A stretch of 9,686 nt of DNA, taken from positions 1 through 9,686 of the forward strand of contig CAMAUH010000126.1 in the NCBI GenBank assembly GCA_945861365.1, written 5' to 3'. Positions within the stretch are counted from its first letter, which is position 1, and every line of letters starts with the position of its first letter. Below, piece by piece: positions 6,510 to 9,686 of the stretch. This DNA comes from Candidatus Kuenenia stuttgartensis. Lineage in GTDB: Bacteria; Planctomycetota; UBA1135; UBA2386. Position numbers and translations under genes: made by a program. The notes beneath the pieces are model-generated. The model saw only the letters and a program-made list of their open reading frames with translations. It had not been told where the DNA came from and made no database searches.

Positions 6510-8087
6510 TCACTCGAGCCGGCCATCGACGCGGCGGCGCACGCGCAGCGGATTCTGTTCCTGCAGTTCGAGCGGCAGCGCGTCGGCCGGCCAGTCCTGC
6601 CAGCACAGCGGCCGCAACCAGCGCGCGATCGCGCCGCTGCCGACCGCGGTGAAGCGCGCATCGCTGGCCGCGGGCCACGGGCCGCCGTGCACCATCGACG
6701 GGCACACTTCGACGCCGGTCGGCACACCGTTGCCGATCAAGCGGCCGACGCGGCGCGCCAGGGTCGAACAGATGTCGCCGTGGAGCACCACGTCGTCGCC
6801 ATCGCCGTGCACCGTGCCGGTCAGGTGCCCGTGCAGCGACTCGACCAAGGCCAGCAGTTCGGCGCGATCGCGGCACGCGACCGCCAGCACCGCCGGCCCG
6901 TAGATCTCTTCGCGCAGGCGCGCCTGCTGCAGCACCACCGCAGCACTCGTGTGCAGCAACACCGGCCGCAGCGCCGTCGCCGCGCCGCTCGCGTTCGCCG
7001 CACACGCCGCCGTCGTGACCGGCAGCGCCGACACCTCGGCGAGTGCTTTCTCGAAGCTGGCGCGGATGCTCGGATGCACGGCCGGGCCACCGTTCGCCGC
7101 CGCGAAGCGATCGCGCAGCGCACCGACGAACGCGTCGGCACCGGGCCCATCGAGGTAGGCGACGAGGCCAGGGCTCGTGCAGAACTGCCCCTGCGCCAGC
7201 GTCGCCGAGGCGACCAGCTGCTCGGCGATCGCGGCACCGCGCGCCGCCAGCGCCTTCGGCAGCACCAGCACCGGATTCATCGAGCCCATCTCGGCGAACA
7301 CCGGGATCGGTGCGGGCCGCGCCGCCGCCAACGCGCACAGCGAACGCCCGGCCTGCAGCGAGCCGGTGAAGCCGACCGCGGTGATCGCCGGATGCTGCAC
7401 CAGCGCACCGCCGGTCGCCGGCGTCCGCCCATGCAGCATCGCGAACACACCGGCCGGCAAGCCCTGCTGCCGAACCGCGGCGACGACGACGTCAGCGACC
7501 AGTTCGCTGGTGCCGGGATGCGCCGGATGCGCCTTCACGACCACCGGGCAACCGGCCGCCAGCGCCGACGCGGTGTCGCCGCCGGCCACCGAGTAGGCGA
7601 GCGGGAAGTTGCTGGCGCCGAACACCGCGACCGGTCCGAGCGGCACGCGCATCGAGCGCAGGTCCGGCTTCGGCGGCCCTGGGCGCTTGGTGTCGGCGTG
7701 GTCGATGCGCACGTCGAGGTACTCGCCTTCGACGATCAGGTCGGCGAACTGGCGCAGCTGCAGCTGCGTGCGCGCGAGTTCGTTCTGCACGCGCGGCCGC
7801 GGCAACGCCGTCTCCGCCGTCACGCGCTCCAGCAAGCGATCGCCGAGGCCCGTGAGCCCGTCGGCGATGGCGCGCAACAGCTGTGCGCGCTGCGGCCGGC
7901 TGCACGCCTGCAGCACCGGCGCTGCGGCACCGGCGGCGCGACACGCGCGATCGATCTGGTCACTGCCCGCCTCGCGGAACGTCGGCGAAAGCGCGCTGCC
8001 CGCGACCGGATCGATCGCCGTGAACGGCTCGCCGGTGCCGGCCACGGCTTCGCCGGCGACGAACTGCAGGCCGGTGAGCTCGCTCAC
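6510..8087 (-). CDS. Alpha-ketoglutarate semialdehyde dehydrogenase (2,5-dioxovalerate dehydrogenase)
   Basis: This 525-residue aldehyde dehydrogenase should oxidise 2-oxoglutarate semialdehyde to 2-oxoglutarate with NAD(P)+ in the cytoplasm. ALDH landmarks are Asn160 in FGASNFPLAYS, the cofactor-binding VVVKAHPAHPGTSE, GFTGS, general-base Glu266 in FAEMGSMNPV and nucleophile Cys303 in GQFCTSPG. The absence of the classical GGKSP motif (GSMNP instead) and a C-terminus ending ELQEQNPL...VDGRLE are typical of the KGSADH subfamily, as is the length near 525. The GTG start (8087-8085) overlaps the upstream lyase stop as GTGA and has an AAGGTGA sequence just ahead; the longer open frame upstream is the shadow of that lyase gene. 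Substrate is produced by hydroxyproline, glucarate or pentose pathways; the adjacent lyase favours hydroxyproline. Its stop lies three bases from the convergent peroxidase stop. Confidence 0.88.
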   Translation of the reverse strand: MSELTGLQFVAGEAVAGTGEPFTAIDPVAGSALSPTFREAGSDQIDRACRAAGAAAPVLQACSRPQRAQLLRAIADGLTGLGDRLLERVTAETALPRPRVQNELARTQLQLRQFADLIVEGEYLDVRIDHADTKRPGPPKPDLRSMRVPLGPVAVFGASNFPLAYSVAGGDTASALAAGCPVVVKAHPAHPGTSELVADVVVAAVRQQGLPAGVFAMLHGRTPATGGALVQHPAITAVGFTGSLQAGRSLCALAAARPAPIPVFAEMGSMNPVLVLPKALAARGAAIAEQLVASATLAQGQFCTSPGLVAYLDGPGADAFVGALRDRFAAANGGPAVHPSIRASFEKALAEVSALPVTTAACAANASGAATALRPVLLHTSAAVVLQQARLREEIYGPAVLAVACRDRAELLALVESLHGHLTGTVHGDGDDVVLHGDICSTLARRVGRLIGNGVPTGVEVCPSMVHGGPWPAASDARFTAVGSGAIARWLRPLCWQDWPADALPLELQEQNPLRVRRRVDGRLE

Positions 8088-8989
8088 GCCATCACCTTCG
8101 CCCGCTCCGCCAGCGCCTGCTTGATGACCGCCAACGCGTGCTCGCGCAGCGCCCCCTGCACCGGCAACCGCGGCGCGCGCACGCGTTCGTCGCCCTGGCC
8201 GACCTGCGCCTGCACCAGCTTGATCAGCTGCACGAACTCCGGCACGGTGTCGAGCCGCAGCAGCGGCAGGAACCAGCGATACAGCGCCGAGCAGGCCTCG
8301 GTCTTGCCATCGCGCGCCAGCTCGAACAGGCGCACCGACTCGTGCGGGAACGCGTTGACGAGGCCAGCGACCCAACCGCGCGCGCCCGCCGCGACCCCTT
8401 CGACGACCATGTCGTCCATGCCGACCAGCACGTCGAGGCGCTCGCCGACCAGCGCCTTGATCGCGGTGACGCGCCGCGCATCGCCGCTCGACTCCTTGAC
8501 CGCGACCAGGTTCTGGTGCGCGTTCGCCAGTTCGGCGATGCACGGCGGCGTGAAGTCGGTGCCGTAGGCCGGCGGGTTGTTGTAGAGCATGCACGGCAGC
8601 GACGTCGCGCGCAGCACGGCGCCGACGTGCGCAACACCCTCGCGCAGCTCGCCCTTGTGCACGTAGGCAGGCAGCACCATCAGGCCGCGGCAACCGGCGC
8701 GTTCGGCCGCCTGCGCCAACGCGACCGCGCTGCGCGTGCTCAGCGCGGCGATGCCGGGCAGCACCGGCGCCTTGCCGGCCGCGGCGACCAGCGTGCGCAG
8801 GACCTCGACCTTCTCGTCGAAGTCGAGCGTGGCGCCTTCGCCGAGCGAACCGAGCGGGATGATGCCGCTGCAACCGGCGCTGAGCTGCCACTGCGCGTGC
8901 TTGGCGAGGAACTCGTGGTCGACGCGGTCGTCGGTGCGGAGCGGCGTGGTGATGGCGGGCAGGACGTGACGGAACGGCGAGGACGACAT
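8084..8989 (-). CDS. DapA-superfamily lyase, probable pyrroline-4-hydroxy-2-carboxylate deaminase
   Basis: This 301-residue class I aldolase-fold enzyme has the Schiff-base Lys165 in VAVKESSGD, catalytic Tyr136 in MLYNNP and the substrate loop GSLGEGATL (47-55). It is a dihydrodipicolinate synthase/N-acetylneuraminate lyase relative. WVAGLVNAFPHESV and YRWFLPLL followed by VRAPRLP match what I recall of the DapA-like enzymes in trans-4-hydroxy-L-proline operons (HypD/LhpC), which deaminate delta1-pyrroline-4-hydroxy-2-carboxylate to 2-oxoglutarate semialdehyde. The following gene encodes the dehydrogenase that would consume that product, which strengthens the assignment. Alternatives giving the same product are 5-dehydro-4-deoxyglucarate dehydratase and 2-keto-3-deoxyarabinonate dehydratase. 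The ATG at 8989-8987 gives the normal family N-terminus; an earlier in-frame start at 9085 adds unrelated residues. No Shine-Dalgarno is seen. No epimerase or D-hydroxyproline dehydrogenase is in view. Confidence 0.8.
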   Translation of the reverse strand: MSSSPFRHVLPAITTPLRTDDRVDHEFLAKHAQWQLSAGCSGIIPLGSLGEGATLDFDEKVEVLRTLVAAAGKAPVLPGIAALSTRSAVALAQAAERAGCRGLMVLPAYVHKGELREGVAHVGAVLRATSLPCMLYNNPPAYGTDFTPPCIAELANAHQNLVAVKESSGDARRVTAIKALVGERLDVLVGMDDMVVEGVAAGARGWVAGLVNAFPHESVRLFELARDGKTEACSALYRWFLPLLRLDTVPEFVQLIKLVQAQVGQGDERVRAPRLPVQGALREHALAVIKQALAERAKVMA

Positions 8990-9148
8990 GCGGGCGACAA
9001 GCGAACGGCTAGCACCCGCCGCTGGCAAGCGGTCACCCGTCGCGACTTTCCTGGCCCGGCCACAGCTGGCCTGGCCACCGGCCATCCTGCCGGCTCCAGC
9101 ACCAGCCGGCCCAGCGGAGCCAGCAGGGCCCGGCAGCCGCGGGCCGCG
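8990..9148. other. Hairpin-rich intergenic region
   Basis: This 159-bp non-coding gap lies between two minus-strand genes. It holds three small inverted repeats: GGCCA-CAGC-TGGCC (9058-9071), GCCGGCT with an 8-base loop and AGCCGGC (9089-9110), and GGCCC/GGGCC (9127-9145) just past the SRPBCC stop. None is followed by a T-run on either strand, so intrinsic termination is doubtful; they may form a structured 3' end for the SRPBCC transcript. The segment next to the lyase start must include its promoter; CTAG at 9009-9012 is the only AT-type core noticed. GC-rich DNA gives short hairpins by chance. Confidence 0.35.
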
Positions 9149-9686
9149 TCAATGGCGTTCGGCCTGCTCGCGGATGTGCGTCAGCACCCGCCGATGGATG
9201 GAATGCAGCAACCAATCGCTCCAGACCCGCCAATACCCCTCGGGATGGAGACCGTGTGCGTACCAGGTCGTCCCGCGCAGCAACGTCGAGCCATCGGCCT
9301 GCGGCAGCAGTTCGAACTGCCCGCGCTTGGCGGCGAAGAAGCCGTGCAGGTGTGCTGCGTCGACGTGGTCGTGCAGCGGGTTCCACTCGATCATCGGCTG
9401 CGGACACTGCTCGACACCGAACCGCAGCAGACGCGGTTCGTCCCAGACTTCGATCGGCTCGACGAAGTCGCCGGTGTTGAACGAGCAGCGCCGCACCGCA
9501 CCGACGCCGCGCCCCTCGATCGTGGCATGGGTCGGATACGCGATGCCGGCGCGGAACCACCACTCCGTCGGCGGCGCCATCGCACCGAACGTCACCAACC
9601 GATCCCAGACGCGCTGCGGCGACGCGCGCACGACGAGGTCGGTGGTGATCTCGAATGTCGAGGCCGGCGGCGACACGACCGGCTCC
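9149..9686 (-). CDS. SRPBCC (START-like, polyketide cyclase-type) domain protein, probably 5'-truncated
   Basis: About 178 residues are visible. The pattern of a START-like ligand-binding fold is present: FEITTDLVVRASPQRVWDRLV as the first strand and helix, a central beta-rich part with EGRGVGAVRRCSF, FVEPIEVWDEPRLL, then GTTWYAHGL and a long amphipathic C-terminal helix (WSDWLLHSIHRRVLTHIREQAE). Such folds bind hydrophobic ligands; the ligand here is unknown. A GTG at 9676-9674 could start a 175-residue protein, but the frame stays open to the window edge, and relatives I recall carry this domain behind an N-terminal membrane region, so I treat it as cut by the edge. It is on the same strand as the hydroxyproline-type pair but separated by 159 bp, so a link to that pathway is not established. 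Confidence 0.7.
   Translation of the reverse strand, partial: EPVVSPPASTFEITTDLVVRASPQRVWDRLVTFGAMAPPTEWWFRAGIAYPTHATIEGRGVGAVRRCSFNTGDFVEPIEVWDEPRLLRFGVEQCPQPMIEWNPLHDHVDAAHLHGFFAAKRGQFELLPQADGSTLLRGTTWYAHGLHPEGYWRVWSDWLLHSIHRRVLTHIREQAERH

Noticed and set aside
5246..6652. 468-codon plus-strand frame and 347-codon minus-strand frame across the peroxidase gene
   Set aside because: Both are low-complexity shadows of a gene with two heme motifs and a signal peptide in the chosen frame.
6687..8567. 626-codon open frame on the plus strand opposite the dehydrogenase and lyase genes
   Set aside because: Its translation is an Arg/His/Gln-rich string with no domain, and it spans two well-supported genes on the other strand. 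Long antisense frames are expected at this GC content.
6510..8891. 793-residue version of the dehydrogenase
   Set aside because: The extra N-terminal 268 residues are an out-of-frame reading of the lyase gene. The GTG at 8087 with the GTGA overlap gives the normal 525-residue family length.
8990..9085. Longer lyase start at 9085
   Set aside because: The added residues are not DapA-like; the family N-terminus begins at the ATG at 8989.
9089..9110. Intrinsic (rho-independent) terminator
   Set aside because: The 7-bp stem is GC-rich but no T-run follows in either direction, so only a structured-region call is made.
1..9686. tRNA, rRNA, CRISPR array, insertion sequence or phage integrase
   Set aside because: No regularly spaced repeats, transposase or integrase motifs, terminal inverted repeats or cloverleaf-like sequence were noticed on either strand.

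Overview
The window is very GC-rich bacterial DNA, packed with protein genes and with no RNA genes, CRISPR array or insertion sequence that I can see. The host is most likely a planctomycete or another high-GC environmental bacterium. The grounds are a HEAT-type exported protein with a Trp-rich tail, a MauG-like peroxidase carrying an extra C-terminal domain of a kind I recall from planctomycete secreted proteins, and operon-head genes that lack Shine-Dalgarno sites. This is inference from recalled family resemblance; Acidobacteriota or Myxococcota cannot be excluded.

Region 1 (1-2777, minus strand) is a nucleotide-sugar operon read leftward: a UDP-glucuronate-4-epimerase-like SDR, a WbpP/GalE-like 4-epimerase, a short-form glucose-1-phosphate thymidylyltransferase (rmlA type) and the first 30 codons of a dTDP-4-dehydrorhamnose reductase (rmlD). 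The first three genes are joined by 4-base stop/start overlaps (GTGA, then ATGA). Together they would make activated sugars for a surface polysaccharide or O-antigen.

Region 2 (2898-6506, plus strand) encodes three consecutive exported proteins: a HEAT-like helical protein, a CAP/SCP-domain protein overlapping it by one base, and a di-heme cytochrome c peroxidase/MauG-type protein. All three have a signal peptide with a predicted cleavage just before a Gln. A 120-bp divergent spacer separates them from region 1.

Region 3 (6510-8989, minus strand) is a two-gene catabolic unit: a DapA-superfamily lyase followed, with a GTGA overlap, by alpha-ketoglutarate semialdehyde dehydrogenase. The pair fits the last two steps of trans-4-hydroxy-L-proline breakdown (pyrroline-4-hydroxy-2-carboxylate to 2-oxoglutarate semialdehyde to 2-oxoglutarate). 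The unit converges on the peroxidase gene with only 3 bases between the two stop codons. Behind a 159-bp hairpin-rich gap, a SRPBCC (START-like) protein runs off the right edge (9149-9686).

Most of this is ordinary metabolism. The least explained parts are the exported HEAT/CAP/peroxidase run, the uncharacterised C-terminal domain and calcium-motif-like insert of the peroxidase, and the SD-less operon heads. I found no convincing sign of a wholly new defence or mobile system.
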